Source of the DNA: Candidatus Kuenenia stuttgartensis
GTDB lineage: Bacteria > Planctomycetota > Planctomycetia > Pirellulales > UBA1268
Assembly: GCA_945860405.1 (NCBI GenBank)
Contig: CAMARC010000007.1
Span: 1-37,010 of the forward strand
Direction: 5' to 3'
Length of the DNA: 37,010 nucleotides
Numbering within the stretch: the stretch's first letter is position 1; every line of letters starts with the position of its first letter. A program made the position numbers and the translations under genes. This document shows, in pieces, positions 24,697-33,595 of this stretch. The notes under the pieces were generated by a model that searched no databases, was not told the DNA's origin, and was given only the letters and a program-made list of their open reading frames with translations.

Positions 24697-25788
24697 ATGT
24701 TCGCCGTCGATGCCCATCTCGATCTCTCGATGAACGCGCTCGAATGGAATCGCGATCTCCGCTTGCCCGTGGGGGAGATCAATGCCCGGGAGCGGGCGCG
24801 GGGGTGGACCGACAAGCCCGACCGGGGTAATGCGACGGTGGCGTTCCCGGAACTGCGTCGGGGAGGCTTCGGTCTCGTCGTGGCGACGCAGATTGGCCGG
24901 TTCGTGGCGGCCGACAACCCGCTGCCAGGGTGGCACTCGCCGGAGCAGGCCTGGGCGCAGACCCAGGGGCAACTCGCCTGGTATCGAGCGATGGAGGAGG
25001 CGGGGGAACTCGTCCAGATCGTCGATGCCGCGGGGCTCGACGCGCATGTAGCGCGCTGGCAGGGGGCGCTCGAAGCCGGGGCCGACACGTCGCGATTGCC
25101 GATCGGCTACATTCTGTCGCTTGAGGGGGCAGATTCGTGTGTCACGCTTTCGCATCTTGAGCGGTCGTATGGCTACGGCCTGCGGGCGCTCGGCCCCGGG
25201 CATTACGGGCCGGGGCGGTATGCCCATGGCACCGATGCAAGCGCGCCGCTCAATGCCCAGGGAAAGGCGCTGCTCAAGGAGATGGAGCGGCTGGGAATCA
25301 TCCTCGATGCCACGCATCTGTGCGACGAGGCATTCTGGACGGCGCTCGAGATTTATTCGGGCCCGGTGTGGGCGAGCCACAACAACTGCCGGGCGCTTGT
25401 CGATCACAACCGGCAGTTTTCCGACGAGATGATTCGGGCGCTGGTGTCCCGGGGGGCGGTTATCGGCGGGGCCCTCGATGCCTGGATGATGGTGCCCGGG
25501 TGGGTGCGGGGGAAGAGCCTTCCGGAGCCTCTCGGATGCAACCTTGAGGTGATGCTCGATCATCTCGACCACATCTGCCAGATCGCCGGGAATGCCGATC
25601 ATGTCGGGATCGGGTCCGATCTCGATGGCGCCTACGGCCGCGAGCAGTCGCCCTACGATCTGGAGACGATCACCGATTTGGGGCGGCTGCCGACGATGCT
25701 TGCCAAGCGTGGGTATTCAGCCACCGACATCGGGAAGGTGATGCACGGCAACTGGCTGCGGTTTCTGCGCAACGCCTGGCGGGCGTGA
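24697..25788 (+). CDS. Membrane dipeptidase-like (peptidase M19) zinc enzyme
   Basis: This 363-residue amidohydrolase belongs to the renal-dipeptidase family. Family members hydrolyse dipeptides, often with a D-residue at the C-terminal position, using two zinc ions. The metal ligands are visible: H7 and D9 (VDAHLDL), the Glu in LSLEGADS, and the His residues in LDATHLCDE and ASHNNCRAL. The late VGIGSDLDG segment is also typical. There is no signal peptide, so it is probably cytoplasmic. GAGGA lies eight bases before the ATG. It follows the GntP gene by 154 bases with nothing evident between them. Its end nearly touches the convergent PVC cytochrome gene. Confidence 0.92.
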   Translation: MFAVDAHLDLSMNALEWNRDLRLPVGEINARERARGWTDKPDRGNATVAFPELRRGGFGLVVATQIGRFVAADNPLPGWHSPEQAWAQTQGQLAWYRAMEEAGELVQIVDAAGLDAHVARWQGALEAGADTSRLPIGYILSLEGADSCVTLSHLERSYGYGLRALGPGHYGPGRYAHGTDASAPLNAQGKALLKEMERLGIILDATHLCDEAFWTALEIYSGPVWASHNNCRALVDHNRQFSDEMIRALVSRGAVIGGALDAWMMVPGWVRGKSLPEPLGCNLEVMLDHLDHICQIAGNADHVGIGSDLDGAYGREQSPYDLETITDLGRLPTMLAKRGYSATDIGKVMHGNWLRFLRNAWRA

Positions 25789-25795
25789 GCCGCCG

Positions 25796-28700
25796 TCAGC
25801 GGCCTGCCGATGCCGTCCGCTGCCGGAGAAGAAACTCGAGGAGGTGAGGGACGTTCTCCTCGCCGATGAGTTCGGCGACGTTGGCGGGCATCGGCGAGAG
25901 CCGCGAGACGCTTGTCGCGTCGATCTCTGCGGCCGGAACGCGGATTTCCTTGCCTTGGGTGTCGGCGAGGACGAGATCGCCACCGTCGTCGCGGAGCTTG
26001 AGCCCCGAGATCGCCCGGCCATCGGTCGTGATCACGGTCGTGAGCCGGAAGGCCTCGTCGACGTTGCGGGCCGGATCGAGAATGTCTTCGAGGAGCCGTT
26101 CGCTGCCCCGCTGGCCGATGCCGTCGAGCTGCGGCCCGATCGCGGGCCCGAAGCCCTCGAGCCTGTGGCAGTTGGCACAGACCTTGTTGAACAGGCCGCG
26201 GCCGATGTCGACCGACGCCTTCCCCTGGGCATGGATCGCCGCGACCCGCTCGATCCGCTGCCGGATCGCCTCGTCGGCGGCGGGAAGATCGCGCGTCAGG
26301 TCGGCGAGCCGGGCGTCGAGATCGGCAATGTTCGAGGCCCGCAGCCGCTCCGACACTGGCCCATATTGGAGGACGGCGCCGGTCGTCTTGCCGGCAGCGA
26401 CAAGCTGGAGGAGCCGCTCGGCTCCAGCCGGTCGCGTCGCGAGGGCCCAAGCCGCGGCCTGTCGGAGCGACGGCGGCGCCGTGGCGACCACTTCGCAGAG
26501 CGTCTCCCGGCTCGCTTCGGCATCGACGCCACCGAGCTGGCGGAAGATCGCCTCGCGGAGCGGCGCGGGCTCCGCCGCGTCGAGGGCCACCGCCGCCAGA
26601 AGGGAGCTGGCCCGGTCGGGATCGAGGGAGAGGAGCGTACCGGCCGCGGCAGCGCGGACGTCGGGAGGAAGGGAGCGGTCGGTGAGCGCTGCGGCGACGT
26701 CGCCCGCCGGCGCGGACGACGGCAGTTGCTCCACGACTTTGAGCGCCACGAGCGTCTCCGCGGCTTGACGATCCTCGTGCCGGGCGAGGACCCCGGCCGC
26801 GAGTTTTCCCCCCCACTCGGCGAGCGGCGTGCCGGGCGTGAGGCGCTTGCCCGCCCGGCCGAGGCCTTCGAAGAAGGCAGCGAACAGACGTTTTTCCGCG
26901 CCGGCTCCGTCGCCTGAGGCGTCGCGCGTCAGGGTCAGGAGCACCGCCTCGGCGATCCGCTCATCGGGGCAGAGCCGGGCGACGCCCGACGAGGCGCGCT
27001 CGAAGAGCGCGCCGCCGGACCGCGCCATCATGAACGCCTGCCATGCCGCCTCGGCGTCGGGCACCGCCAGCAGCACGTCGATGAGCCGCTCGCGGTCGCC
27101 GGGGAGGAAATGCCATGTGGTGAGGTCGGCTGGGGCCACGGCACGCCCGCCGGGGGCAGAGCGGAGATGGTTGCGCATGGCGATGCGGAGGGCGTGGACG
27201 AGTTGGACGTCGGCGGCGTCGGTGGCGCGGAGCGCTCCGAGCAACGCCGCGAGCGTGGCTCGCGACGGATGGCTGCCGAGGGCCTCGGCGGCGGCCCGAC
27301 GGACGGACGCGTCGTCATCGGCGAGCAGTCGCGTCACCGTCGCCGCCCGCTCGCCGTCGAGCCCTGGCCACCCGGCCGCAGCGTCGAGAGCCTTGACGAG
27401 GTGGACCCTCACCACCCGCTCAGGATCTTGCGAGAGCCGCTCGATGGAGCGTGAATCGAGCCGGTCGAGCCGGGCGAGGATCCAGGTTGCCAGGGCCCGA
27501 GCGGTTGCCGGCGCTGCGGTGTCGGAGGCGAGCAGGAGGCAGTCGCGGGGGACGCGCTCGTCGGTCACGCCGAGTACCAAGAGTTGCTCGAAGGCAAGCC
27601 GACGGACGGTTTGGTTGGCGTGCCTAAGGAGGGAGAAGAGCTTGTCAGCCGGGGCCGAGCTGAGGTTGAAGGGGAGGAGCGACCCGTCTGTCTGGGGCCG
27701 GGGCCCCTTGTCGGTGTCATCCCCCTTCCACACCACCCGCCAGATCCGGCCCCGTTCCCGGTCGCGGCGCGGGTGGAGGAGATCGACTTCGTAGTGGCCG
27801 ATGATGCAGTTGTAGAAGTCGGCGACATAGAGGGCGCCGTCGGGGCCTGTCTGGAGATCGACCGGGCGAAACCACCAATCGTCGCAAACAAGAAAATCCT
27901 CCGGGGCCTCGACCCACGGTGACGATCCCTTCCACTGGAGCCGGTCACGGTGAATGGTGTTGGTGATCACGTTGCCGACGAACAGGTTCCCCTGGTAGTC
28001 GGCAGGAAAGCCTTCCGAATCGTCGTAGACAAGCGCCCCCGCGATTCCGGTGGAGCCATGGTCGTGGCCGGTCATCGCCGGCGCGTAGCCAAGGCCGTCG
28101 TGCGGCTTCCCGAAGCTTTCGTAGACGCCCCCCCGCAACAGCATCGTCACCGGACGGGAGTGGCAATCGGCGGTGAACTGGTTGCCGAGGGCGTCGAAGC
28201 ACATGCCGAACGGGTTCACCTGGCCCCAGGTGACCTGCTCGATCGCCGAGCCATCGGGCTTGAAGCGGTAGGTGTTGCCCGACTGCATCGTGAGAACGAC
28301 CTCGCCCTCCCCCTTGAGCTTGATCTTCGAATCGTTACGGAAGCCGTGGCAGGCATACACCCAGCCATCGGGGCCCAAGCGGAACGAGTTTTGATCGCCG
28401 TGGGTGTCGACGAAGTCAAACGGACCGTAGAGGATCTCGCGCGTGTCGGCCTTGCCGTCGCCGTCGGTGTCGGCGAGCTTCCAGATGTTGGGGATCGACC
28501 AGACGATCGCCTCGTCGCCTGGCCCGAGGGGGAGGACGCCGATTGGGATATTGAGATCGTCGGCGAAGCGAACCGCCTTCCGGGCCCGGCCATCGGGGCC
28601 GAAATCGGAGAGGACGGTGAGGCCGTCGCGGTGCGGTGCGCCCTCCTTCGGCGCGAACGGATACTCGACGGAATGCGTCACCCACAGCCGCCCCCGGGCG

Positions 28701-28930
28701 TCGAAGGCCAGGTTCATCGGCTTTTGGATGTCCGGCTCGGCTGCCACCAGCTCGATCGCAAATCCCTCCGGCAGGCGGAACTTCTCGAGTTGTTCCGCGG
28801 GCGAGAGCGCCTCAGTGGGGGCCACCGGGGGGCTGGCGGGAGCGGGGAGCGGGAGGAGTGCCGCCACCGCTGCAAGCAGTGGCCAAACACCTATGGCGAC
28901 TCTGGAGACGCGAGTGGCTATCGACGTCAT
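25796..28930 (-). CDS. PVC-type cytochrome c / membrane-bound dehydrogenase-like protein
   Basis: This is a 1044-residue exported protein of the type expanded in planctomycetes. The start at 28930 has GGGAG five bases upstream; an upstream in-frame start at 28966 would add 12 residues. After a signal peptide (about 1-32) comes a glucose-dehydrogenase-like beta-propeller (about 45-400; PEGFAIELVAAEPDIQ, RLWVTHSVEYP, GPDGALYVADFYN). A HEAT-like helical repeat region follows (about 420-880). The C-terminal cytochrome c domain has the heme site C918-A-N-C-H922 and a probable Met ligand in LSPMPA. It is thought to act in periplasmic oxidation linked to electron transport, with substrate unknown. 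All domains are intact. It splits the metabolic genes around it, and no partner gene is adjacent. Confidence 0.93.
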   Translation of the reverse strand: MTSIATRVSRVAIGVWPLLAAVAALLPLPAPASPPVAPTEALSPAEQLEKFRLPEGFAIELVAAEPDIQKPMNLAFDARGRLWVTHSVEYPFAPKEGAPHRDGLTVLSDFGPDGRARKAVRFADDLNIPIGVLPLGPGDEAIVWSIPNIWKLADTDGDGKADTREILYGPFDFVDTHGDQNSFRLGPDGWVYACHGFRNDSKIKLKGEGEVVLTMQSGNTYRFKPDGSAIEQVTWGQVNPFGMCFDALGNQFTADCHSRPVTMLLRGGVYESFGKPHDGLGYAPAMTGHDHGSTGIAGALVYDDSEGFPADYQGNLFVGNVITNTIHRDRLQWKGSSPWVEAPEDFLVCDDWWFRPVDLQTGPDGALYVADFYNCIIGHYEVDLLHPRRDRERGRIWRVVWKGDDTDKGPRPQTDGSLLPFNLSSAPADKLFSLLRHANQTVRRLAFEQLLVLGVTDERVPRDCLLLASDTAAPATARALATWILARLDRLDSRSIERLSQDPERVVRVHLVKALDAAAGWPGLDGERAATVTRLLADDDASVRRAAAEALGSHPSRATLAALLGALRATDAADVQLVHALRIAMRNHLRSAPGGRAVAPADLTTWHFLPGDRERLIDVLLAVPDAEAAWQAFMMARSGGALFERASSGVARLCPDERIAEAVLLTLTRDASGDGAGAEKRLFAAFFEGLGRAGKRLTPGTPLAEWGGKLAAGVLARHEDRQAAETLVALKVVEQLPSSAPAGDVAAALTDRSLPPDVRAAAAGTLLSLDPDRASSLLAAVALDAAEPAPLREAIFRQLGGVDAEASRETLCEVVATAPPSLRQAAAWALATRPAGAERLLQLVAAGKTTGAVLQYGPVSERLRASNIADLDARLADLTRDLPAADEAIRQRIERVAAIHAQGKASVDIGRGLFNKVCANCHRLEGFGPAIGPQLDGIGQRGSERLLEDILDPARNVDEAFRLTTVITTDGRAISGLKLRDDGGDLVLADTQGKEIRVPAAEIDATSVSRLSPMPANVAELIGEENVPHLLEFLLRQRTASAGR

Positions 28931-29055
28931 GACGACTCCCAAAGCGAGGACGCGGGGAATCGCCAACAGCAGCGCTTCCCCACCCGAGATATGAGAGTAT
29001 GGCTTGGGCCGATATCGACGGGCAACGTCGGCCAGAGGAGGCCGTGATCAGCGGA

Positions 29056-30180
29056 TCACGAAAGCTTCCCGCGGGCGTCGACAGGGAGCACCTGGAGGCT
29101 GCCGTCGGCCTCCCACCACCAGGCAGTGTCGTGGAGATTCACGACCGGGCAGATGTGGTTGGGGATCACGGTCACGCGCTCTCCGACCCGCGGCCGCGCG
29201 GTGCAGCGGCTGACATCGACCTGGGCGTGCTCCTCGGTGAGCTTGCCGATGAAGGCCTCTGGATACTCGACGATCAGGCCGTGGCCTGAATCGGGGGCCG
29301 GGCCGCAGCGGTCCATCGTGAGCGTCTTCGAACCACCGTCGAGGATCACCTGATCGCTGACCGCGTCACTGACGACCGTGCAGATGACGCTCGCCGCGCA
29401 GTCGTCGATCGAGCCGAAGCCACCGCGGACGATGTTGAGATCGTTGTAGACACACGTGCCTGGGCGGATCTCGGTGCCGCTGCGAATGAGGTGCGATTGG
29501 TACGCCGTGGGCGTCGAGCCTCCTGACACGATTCCCCGGCACAGGCCCATCCAATCGAAGCGGCCGATCGCCTCGGCGAGTTTTTCAGCGACGAGGCTGA
29601 GCGCTGCTTCCTGCCGGTCGGGGAGCACGGTGACGTGCCCCGGGTAATAAAAAATCCCGTCGAGGCGGAGACCGGGGGCGCGGTCGACCGCCTCGGCGAG
29701 TGCCACGAGCCGATCCGCTGTGGGAACGCCGGTCCGTCCCGAGCCGACATCCAAATCGACGAGGATCCCGATCGTCGTACCTGCTTCCCGGGCTGCGGCG
29801 GAGAGAGCGGCGATCGCCTCGGGGCTGTCGACGGCGACGCGGATCGTGGCGCTGCGGGCGAGGGCGGCCAGCCGCACCGTCCGCGCCGGATCGACCGCCG
29901 GGTAGGCGACGAGAATGTCTGGCTGGCGATCGGCGAAGGCGTGGGCGAGGGTCTCCGCCTCCCCGACCTTGGCCACCGTCAGCCCGACAGCGCCTGCGGC
30001 GAGCTGGAGGCCGGCGATGGCGATGCTCTTGTGCGTCTTGGTGTGGGGGCGATTGGCGACGCCGATGGACTTCGTGTAGGTCGCCATCCGCGCGATATTC
30101 CGCCGCACCTTCGCCGCGTCGAGCACGAGCGCCGGGGTGGGGATCGTGTCGATTGAATGTCCGCGGGCCGATCCGGCCAT
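29056..30180 (-). CDS. D-threonine aldolase-like PLP enzyme (DSD1/alanine racemase fold)
   Basis: This is a 374-residue fold-type III PLP enzyme of the D-threonine aldolase/D-serine dehydratase family. It cleaves or dehydrates D-beta-hydroxy amino acids and needs a divalent metal. The PLP lysine lies in RPHTKTHKS. Other family marks are DLDVGSGRTGV, FYYPGHVT, SGGSTPT and the metal-binding HxC region in VIPNHICPVVNLHD. The ATG at 30180 has AGGA nine bases upstream; a TTG at 30204 is less likely. It is divergent from the DapA-family gene, 137 bases apart. It fits with the RidA, GntP and M19 genes as a D-amino-acid pathway, but that link is inferred. Confidence 0.88.
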   Translation of the reverse strand: MAGSARGHSIDTIPTPALVLDAAKVRRNIARMATYTKSIGVANRPHTKTHKSIAIAGLQLAAGAVGLTVAKVGEAETLAHAFADRQPDILVAYPAVDPARTVRLAALARSATIRVAVDSPEAIAALSAAAREAGTTIGILVDLDVGSGRTGVPTADRLVALAEAVDRAPGLRLDGIFYYPGHVTVLPDRQEAALSLVAEKLAEAIGRFDWMGLCRGIVSGGSTPTAYQSHLIRSGTEIRPGTCVYNDLNIVRGGFGSIDDCAASVICTVVSDAVSDQVILDGGSKTLTMDRCGPAPDSGHGLIVEYPEAFIGKLTEEHAQVDVSRCTARPRVGERVTVIPNHICPVVNLHDTAWWWEADGSLQVLPVDARGKLS

Positions 30181-30317
30181 GGTGAGTTTTCCTGCGGGGG
30201 GCAAACTGGCCGATCCGCGTGGGATCCGCGACGTCGATGCTACCGCGGGTGGCCGAGCGGGGGCAGGTGGGTGTACGCTTGCCGTTCCTAAATCCCGTTC
30301 AAGGAGTCCACCCGAGC

Positions 30318-31277
30318 ATGTCCGCTGCCAGCCACGCCCCCGCGATCACCGGTATCCTCGTTCCCCACATGGTGCCTCTCGATGCCAAGGGGCGGATCGA
30401 CGAGGACGAACTGTTCCGGTATGTGCAGTGGCTCGTCGATCGGGGTGTCCATGGCCTCTATCCCAACGGCTCGACCGGCGAGTTTCTCCGCTTCACGGTC
30501 GAGGAGCGGCAGAAGATCGTTCGGATCGTCTGCAAGGCCGCCGCGGGACGGGTGCCGGTCGTCGCCGGCGCGGCGGAGGGAACGGCCGCCGAAACGATCC
30601 GCGCCTGTGAGCATTGTCTCGAGGCCGGGGCGCGGGCGGTGGCCGTCGTCGCGCCGTACTACTACCGGCTTTCGGCGGAAAGCGTCGAAGCCTACTTCCG
30701 CGAGATCGGGGCCCACAGTCCGATCGACGTCACGCTCTACCACATCCCGATGCTCGCCTCGCCGATCGAGATCCCGGTGGTTCGCCGGCTCGCGGAGGAG
30801 TTTCCCAGGATCATCGGCATCAAGGACTCCAGCGGCGACATCTCCCACATGCAGCGGTTGATCGCCGCCGTCCGTCCGGTGCGGCCTGGCTTCTCTTTCC
30901 TCACCGGCTGGGATCCGGCGCTGACGTCGATGCTCCTGGTCGGTTGCAGCGGCGCCACGGTCGCCACCAGCGGGATCATGCCGGAGATGACGCGTGCGGT
31001 ATATGACATGGCGATGGCGGGAGACGTGACGGGGGCGATGCGCCTCCAGCCGCGGATCATCGAGCTGTTCGACATGGCGATGCAGGGGGCCGACTTCCCG
31101 GAGGGCTATCGAGTGGCGGCCTCGTGTCGCGGATTTCGCATGGGGCCCTCCAGGCAGCCGGCCTCGGCGAAGCAACTCGCCGACCGCTCAGCGCTCGGGG
31201 AGCGGCTCACGGCGCTCCTCGAGACCTTGGGCATGAATCGGGCTCGCCCCAGCGACGCGGTCGTGCCGGTGGCGTGA
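30318..31277 (+). CDS. DapA/NanA-family class I aldolase
   Basis: This 319-residue TIM-barrel lyase belongs to the dihydrodipicolinate synthase/N-acetylneuraminate lyase family. Members condense or cleave pyruvate-containing compounds. The Schiff-base lysine is in IIGIKDSSGD, the catalytic Tyr is in LYHIPM, and the pyruvate-binding loop is NGSTGEF (usual GTTGE or GSTGE). The C-terminal part continues normally to about residue 300. The ATG at 30318 follows AAGGAG (30301-30306); the upstream GTG at 30219 would add a spurious leader. It ends 12 bases from the convergent eutBC gene. It is not obviously DapA itself; a catabolic keto-acid lyase of the 4-hydroxy-2-oxoglutarate aldolase type is equally possible. 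Confidence 0.88.
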   Translation: MSAASHAPAITGILVPHMVPLDAKGRIDEDELFRYVQWLVDRGVHGLYPNGSTGEFLRFTVEERQKIVRIVCKAAAGRVPVVAGAAEGTAAETIRACEHCLEAGARAVAVVAPYYYRLSAESVEAYFREIGAHSPIDVTLYHIPMLASPIEIPVVRRLAEEFPRIIGIKDSSGDISHMQRLIAAVRPVRPGFSFLTGWDPALTSMLLVGCSGATVATSGIMPEMTRAVYDMAMAGDVTGAMRLQPRIIELFDMAMQGADFPEGYRVAASCRGFRMGPSRQPASAKQLADRSALGERLTALLETLGMNRARPSDAVVPVA

Positions 31278-31289
31278 GCCGCCGGGCCG

Positions 31290-33482
31290 TCATGGATCCC
31301 GGGTGAGAAGACCTTCGAGTCGGTTGCCGGCCGCGTGGTGGCGGAGGATCCTTTCGACCTTCTCGACAATCTGGGCGGCGGCCTCGACGGGGGGAAGGCC
31401 AGCGGAGTAGATGTTCGAGATCACCGTCACCTCATGGCGGATGTCGGCGTTGCCGCTGGCCCGCGCCGCATCGCTTTGCTGTTCGGCCGGCACCCAGTAG
31501 ACGAGATACGCCGACAGGCTCCGCGACGCGAGGGCATCACCGCCGGGCCGCTCACCGATCAGATGGATGACGAGATCCGCAGCAAGTTTCTCCCCCACCG
31601 GCTCGGCGAGCTTCACCCGGCCGTGGCGGGCGACCAGCGGCACGCCGACGCCGATTCCCTTGGCGGCCAGGCCGTCGAGGAGGAGCGGAAGGAGATCGGG
31701 GAGGTTGTGGTGGACGGCCGCCGCCGAGAGGCCGTCGGAGATGAGGATCTGCACTGGGAACGGCTCGGCCCCAAGGCTGGCGAGGGCCGCGGCAGTCGGT
31801 CGGGTGCCGAGGGCCGGTGAAGCGAGGTGGGCCTCGTGCGTGGCGGCCTCGGTGGCGATCTCGCGGACGGGGTGAAGAGCCCTGAGGCGATCGACATCGA
31901 GGGGGAGGTGGACGGCTCCGCGGCCGACCGCCTGGTGCCAGCGGACTTGCCGCGTGACGGCATCGGCGGGACGGGGGCCGGCATTCTCGAAGCCGTGGAG
32001 CGCCGGCGTGGCCGCCACGAGCTCCTCAAACTCCTCCACCGAGTCGCAGAACAACTCCGGCCGGCCCCACGCCGGTCCGCGGACGACCGCGTCAGAGCTG
32101 TCGCGGGCGAGGATTCCCCGGCCGAGACACCACTCGAGAAACTCCCCCGCCGGCTCGCGGCCATGGATTTCGCGGAGCGTCTGGTTGTCGTGGGCACTGG
32201 TGTCGAAGTAGGCGAGCATCCGATCGGTGTTGAGAGCGACGTCCATGAAGTAGGTGGCGCCGCCGGCTGCGAGGAGCTCGGTCGTCGCCTGCTGCCCTTC
32301 GAGGCCGCTCCCGGCATGGAGCGTGTAGCAGCTCCCGATCCCCATCGGCAGGCCGAGGAGCTTCGCCAGAAAGAGATCCTGGAGGCTCGCCACGAGGAGT
32401 TCGAAGTTGTCGGCGTGGGTCTCTGGGCCGATGAAGCCGGTGACGTTGTTGATCATGAACGGATCGTAGCGCCGCGCCAGGCCGTAGCAGAGGGCCTCAG
32501 TCGTCGTCATGTCGATCCCGTCGTGGCGGCCGTAGGAGAACTCGCTCCCCTGACCGGTCTCGAAGTACATCGCCTGCGGTGCCCGGCCGTGCAGCGGCCC
32601 GCGGTCGTGCATCGTCCGCCAGCCGCGGTCGAGGAGATCGATCGTCACGTCAAACTCGGCAGTCAGCGTCGCTTCGGTGCCAGCGAGGCTCTGAAAAAGG
32701 ATCTCGACCGGGGCGCCGGCATCGAGGGCGGCAAGCTGCGTCTTGATGTGGGAGAGGACACAGATCTGTGTCGGAGCGCCGGCATGGCGACGGAGGCTGT
32801 CGAGGAGCCGGAGCACCGCCGACACGTTCTCGACGGTGTCGATCGCCGGATTGACGCCGAGGAGCGCATCACCGGCGGCCATCGACAGGCCCCACCAGGT
32901 GAGCAGCGCGATCCCGCGGGGGTCGTCGGTGGGATGGTTCGGCTGGAGACGCGAGGAGAGCGTGCCACGGCGACCGAGGAGCGTGCGGGCCTTCGTTGGA
33001 TTCGCAATCCGCCGGGCGACGAGGATCAGCTCGTGAACATCGCAGAGCTTCGCGACCGCGGCGGCCGTGACGCCGGTGAGCCCGCGGCCGAGGCGCACCG
33101 CCTCGTCTCCGGAGCAGGCCAGAAGACGGTTCTTGAGGTTGCCGACGGTGAGGTGGGCGATTTCGCCAAGGACCGCCCGATCGACGTCGTAGTTGACGCG
33201 CATCACGTCATCGACGCGGCCGTCAGCCGTCAGCAGGGGACGGTCGTGGAGATGGGCGATCTTGAGCCCGGCGAGGATCGAGCGCGCCGCCTCCCGACCG
33301 ATCTCGTTGGCGGCCGAGAGTCCGGCGTGCCGATCCCCTGCCTTGGAGAAGTCGGCAGCGCCGAGGAGCGATTTCAAGCCGACAAACCGGATCGGCCCCT
33401 CGGGGCCCTCAAAGGCATAGGTTTCGTCGGGCCGCGGGAGCGGCACTTCGATTTCGGGGAGTGGGGTGAGACGGGCAAGCAT
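31290..33482 (-). CDS. eutBC: Ethanolamine ammonia-lyase, large and small subunits fused (EutB-EutC)
   Basis: This 730-residue protein joins EutB and EutC, the adenosylcobalamin enzyme that converts ethanolamine to acetaldehyde and ammonia. The first ~460 residues are EutB. RLQPNHPTDDP (R and Q contact substrate), GVNPAIDT, NVTGFIGPE and the SAHD acidic residue are kept. The stretch after CYT, normally NHADADQN, reads LHAGSGLE with no length change, so that part is divergent. From about residue 500 EutC begins: LPLDVDRL, QILISDGLSA, HLIGERPGGDALASRSLSAYL and VISNIYSAGLPPVEA are its cobalamin-contacting motifs. I prefer the ATG at 33482 because it leaves 113 bases for promoters before the divergent gene; a GTG at 33581 would extend it. 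EutA and a permease are encoded on the same strand just upstream. Confidence 0.93.
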   Translation of the reverse strand: MLARLTPLPEIEVPLPRPDETYAFEGPEGPIRFVGLKSLLGAADFSKAGDRHAGLSAANEIGREAARSILAGLKIAHLHDRPLLTADGRVDDVMRVNYDVDRAVLGEIAHLTVGNLKNRLLACSGDEAVRLGRGLTGVTAAAVAKLCDVHELILVARRIANPTKARTLLGRRGTLSSRLQPNHPTDDPRGIALLTWWGLSMAAGDALLGVNPAIDTVENVSAVLRLLDSLRRHAGAPTQICVLSHIKTQLAALDAGAPVEILFQSLAGTEATLTAEFDVTIDLLDRGWRTMHDRGPLHGRAPQAMYFETGQGSEFSYGRHDGIDMTTTEALCYGLARRYDPFMINNVTGFIGPETHADNFELLVASLQDLFLAKLLGLPMGIGSCYTLHAGSGLEGQQATTELLAAGGATYFMDVALNTDRMLAYFDTSAHDNQTLREIHGREPAGEFLEWCLGRGILARDSSDAVVRGPAWGRPELFCDSVEEFEELVAATPALHGFENAGPRPADAVTRQVRWHQAVGRGAVHLPLDVDRLRALHPVREIATEAATHEAHLASPALGTRPTAAALASLGAEPFPVQILISDGLSAAAVHHNLPDLLPLLLDGLAAKGIGVGVPLVARHGRVKLAEPVGEKLAADLVIHLIGERPGGDALASRSLSAYLVYWVPAEQQSDAARASGNADIRHEVTVISNIYSAGLPPVEAAAQIVEKVERILRHHAAGNRLEGLLTRDP

Positions 33483-33595
33483 GCCCTGTACGATACCGTG
33501 CGGCGTCTCCGCCGCCAGCGGGGTGGAGGCAGAGCGGCCCGGCGCGACAAAGCGGCGCGTCGTACCGTGTCCATTCACCACCGAGATTGTTCGCC

